The notes under the pieces are model-generated. The model searched no databases. It saw nothing but the letters and a program-made list of their open reading frames with translations, and had not been told where the DNA came from. The position numbers were made by a program, and so were the translations under genes. DNA of 64,000 bases from Leishmania infantum JPCM5 (Eukaryota > Euglenozoa > Kinetoplastea > Trypanosomatida > Trypanosomatidae), in contig NC_009277.2 in assembly GCF_000002875.2 (NCBI RefSeq), forward strand, positions 64,501 through 128,500, written 5' to 3'. Positions 8,885 through 19,242 of the stretch are shown one piece after another (positions within the stretch are counted from its first letter, which is position 1; every line of letters begins with the position of its first letter).

Positions 8885-9745
8885 CTACATGTTCATAGAT
8901 GTCGCCCCACCGGTGCGCTGCTTCAAGTTGCGCGTGAACTGCTGCGGGCGGCCGTGCTGCGGCAGCTTGTAGTCCGAGGGTGTCGACTCCTTTCCGTACT
9001 CCTCGTTTGTTGTAGTGTAGAGCGGGTGCTGGCGGCCCTCGCCAAGCAGACGGCTCAGACGGGAGTGGCTGTGCGAGCCGGTCAGCTGCACCGTCGCCTG
9101 GCTCTGATCTAGCTTCGGTCGATCGAGGCAAAACGCCCGCGTGCACCACAGCTCGAAGTCGGTGTCATCCTTGATCCGCATCGAAACACCGACGCAGTAC
9201 ATGCGCATCTCTGCCGCTGTCAGCTGCACCATGGGTGTGCCGTCGGCCGCGCAGAAGTTGTCGAAGAAAGCAAGCAACACATCGTCCTCGGAGCGCGCGC
9301 CGTTTCGCACCTCTGGATGCCGCAGCACGTCGTAGTGGTCACTTAGGGTCATGTAGGAGATAGTACCGGTGCCCTTGGGGTCTAGCTTGCGGATAACAAG
9401 GTCCACCACGTGCTTCCTGCGCGACGTCAGCGAGGCTGTGCTCAGACTCTCAATGAGAGCCGACGTGTCGATCATCCTACAACCCTGCTGTCCGTCAGTG
9501 GCGCCGGTGGCGTAGGCCTCGCACATGTGCGCGTAATCCTCGTCGGAGAAGAAGACGGAAATGTCCCGCAGCGCATCGCGCACCATGTCTGCCGAGGCAG
9601 GCGATGGGAAACGCTCCAGCTGGCTCGCAACACGCCACAGCTGCTTGTGGCAGAGCCGCTCCGCAGCCTTGCGGAGGATGTCTGCCAGAAACGGCTTCTT
9701 CGTCAGCTCTAGCGACGAGGACGGGGCCACCGTGGAGTGCTTCAT
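8885..9745 (-). CDS. Calcyphosin-like EF-hand protein, candidate flagellar protein
   Basis: I use the ATG at 9743-9745 (MKHSTVAPSSSLELTKKPFL), giving 286 residues; the frame is open further upstream but that part is His/Thr-rich leader (HTHTRTHS). The helical body contains an EF-hand-like segment (RKLDPKGTGTISYM) followed by DHYDVLRHPEVRNGARSEDD and LLAFFDNF. This matches the calcyphosin (CAPS/CAPSL) layout, in which a basic His-Pro-x-V-x-x-G segment precedes an acidic 'FLDNF' helix. The Ca-binding loop lacks several acidic ligands, so calcium binding may be weak or lost. The tail has YTTTNEEYG and SDYKLPQHGRPQQF, similar to short motifs common in axonemal microtubule inner proteins. A flagellar role is inferred. 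Confidence 0.75.
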   Translation of the reverse strand: MKHSTVAPSSSLELTKKPFLADILRKAAERLCHKQLWRVASQLERFPSPASADMVRDALRDISVFFSDEDYAHMCEAYATGATDGQQGCRMIDTSALIESLSTASLTSRRKHVVDLVIRKLDPKGTGTISYMTLSDHYDVLRHPEVRNGARSEDDVLLAFFDNFCAADGTPMVQLTAAEMRMYCVGVSMRIKDDTDFELWCTRAFCLDRPKLDQSQATVQLTGSHSHSRLSRLLGEGRQHPLYTTTNEEYGKESTPSDYKLPQHGRPQQFTRNLKQRTGGATSMNM

Positions 9746-10436
9746 GGGCGAGTGTGTACGTGTGTGTGTGTGGTGTTTGTGTGGGTATATGTGGGTGGCG
9801 ACGGGCAACAGTGAGGCTGCTCCCTGTAAAAGATGAAGGGAGGAGAAAGGAGGAGGGAAGAGGTGGGGTGGTGCTCAGAATCTCTATCAACGGAAACGCG
9901 CCCGTCTGCCTTCGCCCGTTTCGGCTCTATGGGGTTCCTCCCTCCCCCCCCCCGGGAAGGGAGAGGAGGGGAGGGGAGCGAAAACCAAGAGGGAGACAAG
10001 GGCATTGCCAAACTGCACCTGCGGAGCGCCCCTTCTCCTTGAGATGCACAGCCGTGGAGCTACCGGGTGCGGGGCCGAGATCCAGAACTCGCGTCGTGTC
10101 CGCTGCGCCACGCCTGCCTTGCTTACTGCCTCTGCATTCTTCTTCCCTGTTACGTTAAGCGGCGTCTGAGTGGGGTGTGGCACCGGTGCACACGTCTCCA
10201 GTTCGAGGGGGAAAAGATGGTGGAGGGCGACGCCGCTTCGGGGTGCACTTCAGTGCATGCGCTTGTCTCGCTTGGCAGGCAGAACAGCCACAGCGAAAAG
10301 AGGTGGGAGGAAGCGAGGACAGCAGCCACACAACCTCGCCTTCGGAAACCGATAATCATAAGGAAGCGCACGCGCACCAGCAACACGACAATCAACGATG
10401 TAGCCATCTGCCATCGTTGGCTGAGCGCCTTGCCCG
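9746..10436. other. Intergenic spacer, no gene seen
   Basis: It holds the leader of the EF-hand gene and the 3' UTR of the small membrane-protein gene. A C10 run near 9946-9955 is followed by a G/A-rich stretch. A plus-strand frame across 9604-10158 is not convincing. Confidence 0.55.
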
Positions 10437-11078
10437 CTAATCTTCCTTGTTCCCCCTCCCCTCCGCCGGGGCACGGAAGACGGTGGCCGACGCCGCCGTC
10501 ATCAAGGCAGTCATCAAGACAGTACCCGCCATCGGCATGCCTGACGCGGCGCCAACAACGGCACCGATGGCGTGCAGCCCCCACGCAGCCGTCGCGGCCA
10601 CAGACTGCCCGGTAGTGAAGCTGCGGCACATGGCCAGCATCGTGATAAGGGTAAGGTATGCCTCGGCGCCACACGCCAAATTGGCCGCCTCGAAGCCGCG
10701 ACTAGACATCGAGTGGTACCATGGGAACCAGCGGAAGAGCACGGTGTAGCACAGGCACCACATCGTCGCCACCGCCGCACCTGTATCGCCGTCCCCGCAG
10801 TCGTGCAGGTGCATTACCTTAGCCGCCTTGGCGTCGTTCAAGATGAAGAAACAAAACGCGACCGTCACCAGCGGCAGCAGCGCGCCCTGCACGCAAACCT
10901 GCGCCACCACCACGTCAGGCGGCACCGCCATGGTGATGGTGGACTGCGCTAGCTGCACCGCGGCCATCACAATGCTCAGTTTCGCCAGTCTTCTCAGCGA
11001 GATGTTGTGCCCCTTCACCATGGCGGCCAGCGGGATGATCATGAGACCATGCACGCTCATGTTTAATATGATGCCCAT
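10437..11078 (-). CDS. Small multi-pass membrane protein, 213 residues
   Basis: It starts at an ATG (11076-11078), MGIILNMSVHGLMIIPLAAM. Hydrophobic stretches suggest about six membrane helices: residues ~1-20, ~32-53, ~57-80 (QGALLPLVTVAFCFFIL), ~100-118 (ATMWCLCYTVLFRW), ~135-155 and ~163-200. A His/Cys/Asp loop (KVMHLHDCGDGDTG) lies between helices three and four, and the tail is short and charged (PAEGRGNKED). I recognise no family; the size and hydrophobicity fit an organelle or plasma-membrane protein of the small kinetoplastid-specific kind. A strong polypyrimidine tract for trans-splicing lies upstream (11336-11398). Confidence 0.8.
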   Translation of the reverse strand: MGIILNMSVHGLMIIPLAAMVKGHNISLRRLAKLSIVMAAVQLAQSTITMAVPPDVVVAQVCVQGALLPLVTVAFCFFILNDAKAAKVMHLHDCGDGDTGAAVATMWCLCYTVLFRWFPWYHSMSSRGFEAANLACGAEAYLTLITMLAMCRSFTTGQSVAATAAWGLHAIGAVVGAASGMPMAGTVLMTALMTAASATVFRAPAEGRGNKED

Positions 11079-12182
11079 GTTGCCTACTTGTTGTATGTCC
11101 GCGTGTGTGTGGGTGTGGGTGCCCTTGTGTAGCTAACGTCGATGGTGGAGCGCCGTCGAGTGCCTGTGCGAGTAAGCAGGCGAGCGGGTGGGTGAGTTTC
11201 CTTTTCTCTGTATGTTGCAGCACTGCGCGTCTCGTGATTTGCGTCCCTTGTTGCGTTGCTCCTTCACATGCAAGCACGGAAACACCTTCAACACATAGAA
11301 GGACGTGGACGTAGGTCGTGCGGCCGATTGGCGGTGAGCGAGAGAGAGGGAGAGGGAGAGAGAGGGAGGGAGAGGGAGGGAGGGAAGAGGGAGGGGCAGA
11401 GTGCCGCAAGAGCAACAAGCATGGGCAGACGCCCACACGTGCATGTATCGGTGCACATGAAGGGGAGGCGGCGGGCGAAATATGCGGTCTTTCGTCAGAA
11501 AGGAGGCGCGGAGGTGAGGAGGGGGGTCCGGCGAAGCGGTGTCCGCCCCCACACACACTACACACACCCTTTCTTCGGCCTGTCTTCTTGAGTGGCGTTC
11601 CATACCCTTCTTGTGGCGGCTGTTCTCTGTCTCGATTCGAAGTTCGGGATTGTACGCACCTCATCACCATCACCATCATCCGTCCTGCTGCACGCAAGCA
11701 CACGCACGTGAAGAATCAGAACCCGAGCGAGCGAGGTGCGCGTGGGTGCGCCATCTCGGACGCATGTGCATTCTCATGCACCGATGCGCAGCAACAACCG
11801 CAAAGAACAAACAAGTGGGGGGAGGGGGGGCGAGGAGAGCTGCTCAAAGGCAATACGCGCGAGCGCCCAAGACCTTCGGCACTACGAGAATCGAGAATAT
11901 CAAGGAAGAAGCACACGACATCGGCGCACATCGGACAGAGAGTCAAATGGGTGGAGAACCGCGACGGAAAGGCTCGTGGGGGGAGGGGGAGGAATACATC
12001 GGTGCCACGTGTCCACTGTGAAACAAGGAGAGCAGCGGCGAGGTGCGCCGTGGTCGTGCCACGTCCTCCCTCTCCTCCCTTGCCCACCTCCACAGCGACC
12101 ACCGCCACGCGCATCGCGCATCGCGTCAATCCCCATGGCGTCCACTCCCCCTCCCCCTTGCCCCCCCCCCCTCTTCAACGCT
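11079..12182. other. Intergenic spacer with long polypurine tract
   Basis: It includes the purine tract at 11336-11398 and a C-rich end near 12146-12172. No gene is accepted; the long + strand frame through here is purine-driven low complexity that then runs into the antisense of the next gene. Confidence 0.6.
11336..11398 (-). promoter_or_regulatory. Polypyrimidine tract, candidate trans-splice signal
   Basis: About 60 bases are almost purely G and A on the + strand, so the transcribed sense strand has a long C/T tract about 260 bases upstream of the membrane-protein ATG (11078). In trypanosomatids such tracts guide spliced-leader addition at the next AG and polyadenylation of the upstream mRNA. 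Confidence 0.5.
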
Positions 12183-15155
12183 TCAGTTACCGCGCGGAAT
12201 GGGTGCCAAGTACATCGCAAGCGTTTGAACCGCCTGCACTGACATGCCCAGCGTGTACTCGGAGGCAGAAGCCTGGAAGAGGAAGGCATTGCCCTCGCAG
12301 CAGACGACGATGGCGACGCGCAGTGGGTCGTCCAGCTCCTCTTGCGAGCGCTGAGACTCGTCACCACGCGGTCCGTAGAAGGGCTGACTCTCCTGATCGC
12401 CCCTCGTGCTTGCCTCGGCACCACCACTCGCCGCAGCACCGGCGGCAGCGGCGGCAGCGGCCTTCCGCAACGACGCAGCTGTCACTGGAGTGCTCGCCTT
12501 CCCGGTCGTGCCGGAGGACGCAGGCGTGGGTTGTGGCTGCTGTTGCTGGCCCCAGAGGTAGCTCGCTGGCGGGGGTGGAGGTGGGAAGTACTGCGCGAAG
12601 GGGTTCAGCTGACCAATCTCCTCCTCCAACAGGGCATCCCGGGCACCTACCCAGTCGGACGTGACCTGCGAGCTGCCACCGCCACCACCAACGCCACAAC
12701 CCTCGTCCCAGCTGGTCACAGAGGACGCCGGTGGCACGGCGCTGCCGCTACCCCCGCCGATGCGTTGCGCGCCTCCGTCCCCAATGTCCCCTGCGTACCA
12801 CAGAGGCTTGAAGCACACACGGACGGCCGGCATCGCGTTCATCGTAGTGCGCTCCTGTGACACAATGTGCACGCCGCCAGGGAACTGAGCAAGGTAGTAG
12901 CGGATCATGTGCTGCAGTTGTCGGAAGATGGAGCGCTGACGAGTACCTCGGCGCTCTGCAATGGGGCGCGGCGGGAGCGCCTTGGACGGCGTTGGAGGCC
13001 GGCCGTCCGTCGTTGCCGTGGCCGCAGCAAAGCCAGTACCACCGCCGCCACTGCTGCCGTCCTCTACCGGTGACGTGGTAGACGTGAAGAGCGGAAAGAC
13101 GCGCACTGTCACGCCGACCTTCTCCACCCCGTACGTGGCCTGCACCACACAGAGCGGATCAGCCAGCATGGGCTCCTCGACAGTCGCCATCCCAGTCGGC
13201 GGCAGCGACAGACGGAAGGGCAGCACGTCATGCCGGATATTGCAGTACAGCACCGACACGCTCTGGCCGTAGTGGTTGCCGAGCGACACAGAGTTCATGA
13301 CGGTGGCGCAAAACGAAACAAACTCCGTGGAGGTGTGCCGCAGCGCCGAGGCAATGAAGTGGAAACTCACGCATGCCGTGCCGACGGGCACGTAGAAGGC
13401 GCTCCAGTACGCCTTGACCGTGCCAGCAGTCAAGTCAGCCACCCCCGTGGAAGACCGCGAGCGAGCAGCGGCCGCCGCAGCAGCAGCGCTCTCTAATGCG
13501 TCCGGGACGAGGGTCAGATAGGCACTGTTAACGTCCACGCGCACTTCGCGGAAGAGGGAGAAGGCGGTGACGAGCGCCACTGCGTCGCTGTCCTCCTCGC
13601 GGGTGTCGTCACCAGCGCTGAAGTTCCCCTTGAGCGCGATCGACAGCGGGTACGGCTCTACCAGCAACGTCTGGCGCGAAGGCGGGTGCGCGGCGTTGGG
13701 GGCCTGAAAGACGACGTGCGGTGCACGGTTGTCATCGCTGCTGCCGAGCACGAGGCCCAACTGGCGCACAGCCTTGCACACCTGCTGTTCGAGGTACGTT
13801 TGCCATGCATACGGGACCCCGCTGCCAACCGTCGCACCTGCCGCGCCGCCGCCGTCGAGGGTGCCCGTCGCCGTGGAGACACCCGCTGGCTCGTACGAAG
13901 CAATGAGTCCCATGCGACGACCTCCACGACTCATCGCCGTTGCGTATGGCACCATCCACGCGCCTTCATCGCAGCCGCCGCCACCGTGGCCAACGTAGTA
14001 GTAGGAGGGACGGCAGTAGGGCGGATACGCGGCCCCGTCCGCACCTGCAGTACCTCGTGTGTACGGCTGGGGTGCATTGATGCCGCCGGAAAAGGTTGAC
14101 AGGAGCCCGCCACCACCGGCAGTCATAGAGGAGGTGAAAAGGCGGTCCTCGACGCCGTCGCTCTCCGCAAGGCCCTCGTGGACAAGGAAGTCCAGGGGCA
14201 GGTGGTACCCCAGGCCTAGCCGCGGTTCAGACACGAGAAGGTACGACGGCGACGGAGACGGCGTGGCAAAGGCGAGGAAGCGCACAATGTCGTAGACGGC
14301 TGTCGGCATCACGCTGCGCACGCGCGTCGGGGCCACGTACTGCACCGTCACCGCGAGCCGCTCGTGTACTACGAAGATGGAGAAGACACAGTTCATGACC
14401 TGGTGGTCATCGACGTAGCAGTACTCCGCTGCTGGGTGATCCTTGCTACCAATGCGCGCGGTCGATTGTCCTACAATCTTGGCGCAGTCGGCAATCCGGC
14501 CGAGACTAGCCTCTCTATACGCCGCCGCTGTCTGTGGCTCGTAGAGCTCCTCGATAGTGACCGCCATGCGGTGCGTTGGCTCCCGCACCGTGCGGAAGGT
14601 TAGCAGGATCAGCGGCGCCTGCCGCTCCTCTTGCTTCAACTCGAAGACGGGGGAGAAGGGCAGCTGAATGCCGAGCTGGGCGTCGTACCACTCCATCAGC
14701 TTCGCATTGTGCCGCTTCACGTGCATGGAGGCGCGAACAGTGAAGTAGTTTCGCGGTGGCAGCTGAGGCCGCTCCGGGGGGGTTCGCGTCCCCGTCGCTG
14801 CCACCCCACCAGCGCTGCCGCTGCTGCCCGCTACCACCATCTCGCTGTCATTGCCAGCACCACCACCACCAGCACTCGTGCGGCCACCAGCGGAGGACGG
14901 ACCCGCTCCCTTTGCCTTACCGCTCGACGCTGCCTCCCTCGGCGCGCCCTTTCGCTGCCCCCACTTGGAGATCGCTGCCTCGTCTTTCGCCGCCGCGGAG
15001 GCGGCGGCACGCTGTGCCAGCCATTTCCGTACGTTGGCGTAGGTGGTGATGCCGAGCATGACGGCCGCGCACAGCGACACCTTGCCGAGTGAGCCTGGAA
15101 GGGCATCCAACCGTGAAAGCGCCTTCGGGTTCACAGCGCCATGCGTGTCCGGCAT
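12183..15155 (-). CDS. Large protein with N-terminal membrane segment and three similar alpha/beta segments
   Basis: I choose the ATG at 15153-15155 (MPDTHGAVNPKALSRLDALP), giving 990 residues; upstream in-frame sequence is Ser/Pro/Cys-rich spacer-like. Residues ~22-42 (LGKVSLCAAVMLGITTYANV) could be a membrane anchor or organelle-targeting helix, followed by a Gly/Ser-rich linker. Three segments share a pattern. Each begins with a 'LP..' strand (GIQLPFSPVFEL near 160; PYPLSIALKGNF near 500; LPFRLSLPPTGM near 645), has paired strands in the middle, and ends with a helix (YDIVRFLAF, FCATVMNSVSLG, VQTLAMYLAPI). The layout resembles the Mog1/PsbP/DcrB-type fold, but that is a guess from strand pattern. 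Function is unknown. Confidence 0.8.
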   Translation of the reverse strand: MPDTHGAVNPKALSRLDALPGSLGKVSLCAAVMLGITTYANVRKWLAQRAAASAAAKDEAAISKWGQRKGAPREAASSGKAKGAGPSSAGGRTSAGGGGAGNDSEMVVAGSSGSAGGVAATGTRTPPERPQLPPRNYFTVRASMHVKRHNAKLMEWYDAQLGIQLPFSPVFELKQEERQAPLILLTFRTVREPTHRMAVTIEELYEPQTAAAYREASLGRIADCAKIVGQSTARIGSKDHPAAEYCYVDDHQVMNCVFSIFVVHERLAVTVQYVAPTRVRSVMPTAVYDIVRFLAFATPSPSPSYLLVSEPRLGLGYHLPLDFLVHEGLAESDGVEDRLFTSSMTAGGGGLLSTFSGGINAPQPYTRGTAGADGAAYPPYCRPSYYYVGHGGGGCDEGAWMVPYATAMSRGGRRMGLIASYEPAGVSTATGTLDGGGAAGATVGSGVPYAWQTYLEQQVCKAVRQLGLVLGSSDDNRAPHVVFQAPNAAHPPSRQTLLVEPYPLSIALKGNFSAGDDTREEDSDAVALVTAFSLFREVRVDVNSAYLTLVPDALESAAAAAAAARSRSSTGVADLTAGTVKAYWSAFYVPVGTACVSFHFIASALRHTSTEFVSFCATVMNSVSLGNHYGQSVSVLYCNIRHDVLPFRLSLPPTGMATVEEPMLADPLCVVQATYGVEKVGVTVRVFPLFTSTTSPVEDGSSGGGGTGFAAATATTDGRPPTPSKALPPRPIAERRGTRQRSIFRQLQHMIRYYLAQFPGGVHIVSQERTTMNAMPAVRVCFKPLWYAGDIGDGGAQRIGGGSGSAVPPASSVTSWDEGCGVGGGGGSSQVTSDWVGARDALLEEEIGQLNPFAQYFPPPPPPASYLWGQQQQPQPTPASSGTTGKASTPVTAASLRKAAAAAAAGAAASGGAEASTRGDQESQPFYGPRGDESQRSQEELDDPLRVAIVVCCEGNAFLFQASASEYTLGMSVQAVQTLAMYLAPIPRGN

Positions 15156-16619
15156 TTTCAGCGCTTTCTCTGAAAAGCGTGCGTGCGGGCGTGTGGGCGA
15201 GAGCGAGCGCGTTGTAACGGCGGATGTCAACGACACACGCACACGCACACACCAATGATACACACACACAGAAAGGGAAAAGAGGGTGAGAGGAAGTATC
15301 GAAGAGGTGTGCCGGAGGACCTTCGGCGGCGGTGCCGCGCGCGCAGATGTCCCGACTCGTGCCCGAAGCTCAGCAAAGGCGTTTTTTTTTGGGGGGGAGA
15401 AGGGGTAGGGAGGGAGGCACCAGTACACACACACACACGAAGAGAGAGACGTAGATAGGGAGGAAGGAGGCACTGACGGGTATGCTCGCACAGTGCGGAA
15501 GGAAATGAGAGAAGCTACGCGCGAGAGATGTCCTGCAGGACTGCTGCTGTTGCTTGAATGCAAGGGCTCTTGCCCGCCTCCCTTTTCCTCAGCGCATGAG
15601 ACAGACTCTGCGCCTGTGTGTGCGTGTGCGTGCGTGTATGTGTGCGTACGCTTTAGCCCTAGTGGTGGTGGTCGTCGTCGTGAGCACCAGAGCATGCAGG
15701 GAGAAGAGAAGAGAGGGTGGATGGGAGGCGACTCAAAGAGCTGTGGCTGTTGCTGCGGTTGCGCGCAGAATCCTACTCAGGGTAGGTACCCAGAGAGCAA
15801 GACACGCACGCAGCTACTGTCACCTCCCAGGCAGGCATACATGCATAATGGCTGATGAGGGGACAACGCCAGCGATGGTAGTCGCCGTTGTCGTGGTCTC
15901 GTTGACACTGTTCGCGGGGCGGGCGGGTCGTGCAGGGTGCACTTGACGATGAAGAGAGACGAAGGGGAGGGAGAAAACCGTCCGTGGGCAAGTGGCCCAG
16001 TGTTTGCGCAGGTCCTGTAGGCGGATGTGTGTATTTATGCAGGGAGGGGGGTTGTCCGTGCCTTCACTTCGAAGACGCACACATACGTGCACACGCATGG
16101 GGAGGGAGGAAGAGGCGCATACACCCCCATCACGCACATATGAAAGCACCGGGACAGAGGCGGGGGCGGGGGTCGGGGGCGCGGCACGTCCTTGGAAGGG
16201 AGAGCGAGCGAGAGATAAGGCGAAAGAGGTGCGGCAAGGCGAAACGCAGTCGCTGACTTAGGCACCGTCATCCACTCGGGTTTGAGTGAAAGGGATGGCG
16301 GGCGGCGCGGACGGAGGAGTCGTCGTGCGAGAGGATGGACGTGAAAGGGAGGGAGGAGACAGACAGGAGATGCACACGCACACACATGCAAGGCGGCAAG
16401 GAGAAGAGCACGCAACCGGGGAAAGGGCACACAAAAGCGGCTGCTCACCGTCCATCTGCCCGTGCCGAGCGCAGCAAACACACACGCAGACACGGGGTCA
16501 CATGCAAGCAAGCAGTGTCGCCTGCTGTTCGACTCCTCACCTCCTCTTCCTCATCGCAACCCTTCCACCCCGTCCACCCCGTCCACTCCATTCTCTACGA
16601 AGCCACCGCCATCTCGCGC
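15156..16619. other. Intergenic spacer, no gene seen
   Basis: It is rich in GT/CA runs (15243-15251, 15425-15439, 15616-15642) and short homopolymers (T9 and G7 near 15383-15398). It should hold the leader of the 990-residue gene and the 3' UTR of the LZTFL1 gene. Confidence 0.6.
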
Positions 16620-17456
16620 TCAGTCGTCCTCGGCATTGATATCGTCGCCGTAACGGGCGAACGACGGATCGTAAGCAGCCAACCGCTCACGCATCATCTT
16701 GAGCTGCTCGTTGCGCTGTGCCAGGAGATGCTTCACTTGCTGATACTGCGTCGACTGGTGCAGCCGCGCGGCGAGCTCTCGCTTCGCCTCAGCCACCTCG
16801 GCGCGCAGCTCCTGCACGGTCGCCGCGAGCGATGGGTCCTGTCCCTGGCACCGGCGCGCCAGCTCGGCGGCAAGGCGCTCCTTGTCGTTCATCGCATCCT
16901 GCATCGACAGCAAGTTCTCCGTGTCCGACGAGCGGCCCCTCATCACCTGTGTATAGGCGTCTGTCACTTGCTGCAGTTTCGCCTGTAGCCGCTTCACCTC
17001 TGCGTTCGCCTCTGCCAGTTGCCGTGCCGCCTCCCCAGAGGCCTCCTCCACGGTGAGGGGCGCCAAACGCCCTGTCGGACCGCTCATTAACTGGCGGCCG
17101 TGCTCCCCCATCGCGTTCACGCCGCCGGCGTTGTTCAGCACCGATTTCACGTCAATGTCCAGAGTCAACCGCTGCCGGTCAGCCTCGCGCAGCACCGCGC
17201 GCATGAGCTCGGCTGAGGCCGCCGTCGTTCCCTCCATCTGCGTGTCCACGACACCGAGCATCAACGCCAGCTGTCCATTCAGCATCTGCACCACCTCCGC
17301 CTTTGTGTATTGCTCCCGCCACAAGTTGCCGGCTTGAAACGCGCTTGCCTCGACGGTCAAGTCGCGCTTGAACTTGTCGAGGGAGAGGCGCGACCAGCGG
17401 AAGAAGTTGTCGATCACATTTCGCGACTCCGTCGTGAGTCCCGCCAACGGGTCCAT
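16620..17456 (-). CDS. LZTFL1: LZTFL1 (BBS17) orthologue, regulator of BBSome traffic
   Basis: This 278-residue protein starts at an ATG (17454-17456), close to the ~300 residues of animal LZTFL1. The N-terminal helical domain has the family pattern of an F-x-(R/x)-x-(R/S)-x-x-x-L helix (DNFFRWSRLSLDKFK) and an 'E-V-x-x-(M/L)-L-N-G' segment (YTKAEVVQMLNG). It is followed by LAPLTVEEASGEAARQL, like the 'LAPL...' start of the animal coiled coil. Residues ~145-270 form a coiled coil ending in YQQVKHLLAQRNEQLKMMRE and RLAAYDPSF, very close in pattern to the animal C-terminus. LZTFL1 is known to bind the BBSome and regulate its entry into cilia, so a role at the flagellar base is likely. The acidic tail is DDINAEDD. 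Confidence 0.88.
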   Translation of the reverse strand: MDPLAGLTTESRNVIDNFFRWSRLSLDKFKRDLTVEASAFQAGNLWREQYTKAEVVQMLNGQLALMLGVVDTQMEGTTAASAELMRAVLREADRQRLTLDIDVKSVLNNAGGVNAMGEHGRQLMSGPTGRLAPLTVEEASGEAARQLAEANAEVKRLQAKLQQVTDAYTQVMRGRSSDTENLLSMQDAMNDKERLAAELARRCQGQDPSLAATVQELRAEVAEAKRELAARLHQSTQYQQVKHLLAQRNEQLKMMRERLAAYDPSFARYGDDINAEDD

Positions 17457-18682
17457 TCGTGCCTCTCTTCGTGTCAGTTGTATAGGATGACTCTATGTGG
17501 GCGGTGTTCCATGCAGGCGAGAGTGGGGAGACGGGAGGGAGACGTCCGCGATGTGTGTTTGTGTGTACGTAACGAGCTACTACTAGCTCAAAGACTGCGA
17601 TGAGGATACGACCGATGCTCTCGATTCGGGCGGCTGTGAGATCGAGGGGCCGACAACGGTGTGGCGGTGACTTTCTCACAGTAAAGCGTGTATGTATGGC
17701 GGGAAAGGGCGGCGACGGCGGCAGGGAGAGGGAGAAGCAGCGGTCAACCGCCTCCGCGAGCGCCTCTACACGAGAGCACGACAGCAACACGCAGACACAC
17801 GCGGGTGAGTGGGGAAAAGAGAGAGAACGTGCGTGGCGGGTGTGTGTGCTGTGCGTGATTCTTGACAAGACGAAGGCCGTGAGAGCATGCGTAACAAGAC
17901 GAGGGGCAAGAAGAGCAAGAGGTGGTGGCGCACAGCGATCGCTAAACAAAAAGCGAGGCGTTCCTGCCTGTCGTCGTCGTGTTCGTGTGTGTGTGTGTGT
18001 GGACGTCCATGCATGGATAGGAAAAGAGCCGTCTTCGCGGAGACGACGGAGAGAGAAAGGACAGGAGAGGGGCGACTTGGCGGCAACAGCTAAAGGTGCG
18101 TGAGTCTCGAGTCCCCTCTCCGCGTAGCGCTCTGATGGAGAAATGGCGGTCAGACATGCCCGAAAAGGTGCACGCACACGCATGTGGATGCAGCTCGCAG
18201 CAAAGGACTCCCACCCCACCCACCCCCTCACTCCGGATACACCTTGACGAGGTACTACTTGTCCGTAGGCGTTGGGGGGGGTGTAGCTGGCATGTGAGAG
18301 CAATATAGTGGAGGGGATGGGCAAGGAAGACGAAGAGCAAGCGAAGGAGGCCACATCAACACGCACGCGCATGCAGCTCTGCCGCCGACCTCACCAGATC
18401 ACACACGCGAGTGGCCTGTGATGGGTATGGTGTTGCTGCTGCTTCCCCATCCTTCGTCATGGCATTTCTGCTGCGTGTGTTGAGATAGAACAGTGACAAG
18501 GATGGAAGGGGGGAAGGAGGGCACAAGACGCCCGCGGCACGCCAACACATGAGCGCCCTCCTACAGACAACAACATACACAGAAAGAGCGCGCCCGTGCG
18601 CGCTTGAAAAGCAACCAGAGAAGTGTTGGAGGTGGTGAAGAGAGGGAGAGGCTACAGACACGTCCTACGCGACTCACCATTA

Positions 18683-18717
<35 letters not shown>

Positions 18718-19242
18718 GGAGGGCGAGGCCGCACAGGTACAACCCTCTTCCTTTCCTCTCACGTACCGCTATTATGGCTGCGCTCGCTCCGTTCGTTTCG
18801 CTGATCTCATCGTGTCATCGCAGAGCACCATCGCTCTCGCGGGAGGGAGCGATAGCATCAGGAGGCACGAGCGACGCTGATGCAACCACATGAGCACGTA
18901 AGCCGCACACGCGTACACTTCCTCGCTGTGTAGAGAAGACGATGGGGGCAGGCACACCGGCTAGGGGACGGAGGCAGGCAGAGGATGAGGGACGGGTGTG
19001 ATGGTGCTGGTGCTAGTGGTGGTGGCACACGCACGGAAAACAACCATCATCGATCGAAGACAACAGAAAATGGGGGAAGGGGAGGGCGCTGGTGAGACAC
19101 GGAAGACGGCAGACGCGACACAGCAAAACGAAACAACACTGATAGAGAAGCGCACACAGAGGCGATCATGCGCGTCGACGACAACAGTGGCACGCACCCA
19201 CGCATACGCGCTGACTAGCGCGCGCGCATCCTTACGCAGCCT
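17457..19242. other. Intergenic spacer of 1.8 kb, no gene seen
   Basis: It contains a 7-bp tandem repeat (18684-18717), a GT run at 17987-18001 and purine-rich tracts. It should hold the LZTFL1 leader and the 3' UTR of the exoribonuclease gene. Open frames on both strands are Arg/Thr/His/Cys-rich and unconvincing. Confidence 0.6.
18684..18717. repeat. Tandem repeat of ggagagc, about 4.9 copies
   Basis: Four exact copies of the 7-base unit lie at 18684-18711, followed by a partial copy. It lies in the spacer, in the probable 3' UTR of the exoribonuclease gene. Confidence 0.85.

Noticed and set aside
11318..12664. Long + strand frame of 448 residues
   Set aside because: It starts in a purine tract (Arg/Glu/Gly repeats), then crosses spacer and antisense of the 990-residue gene; no domain, and opposite to the cluster.
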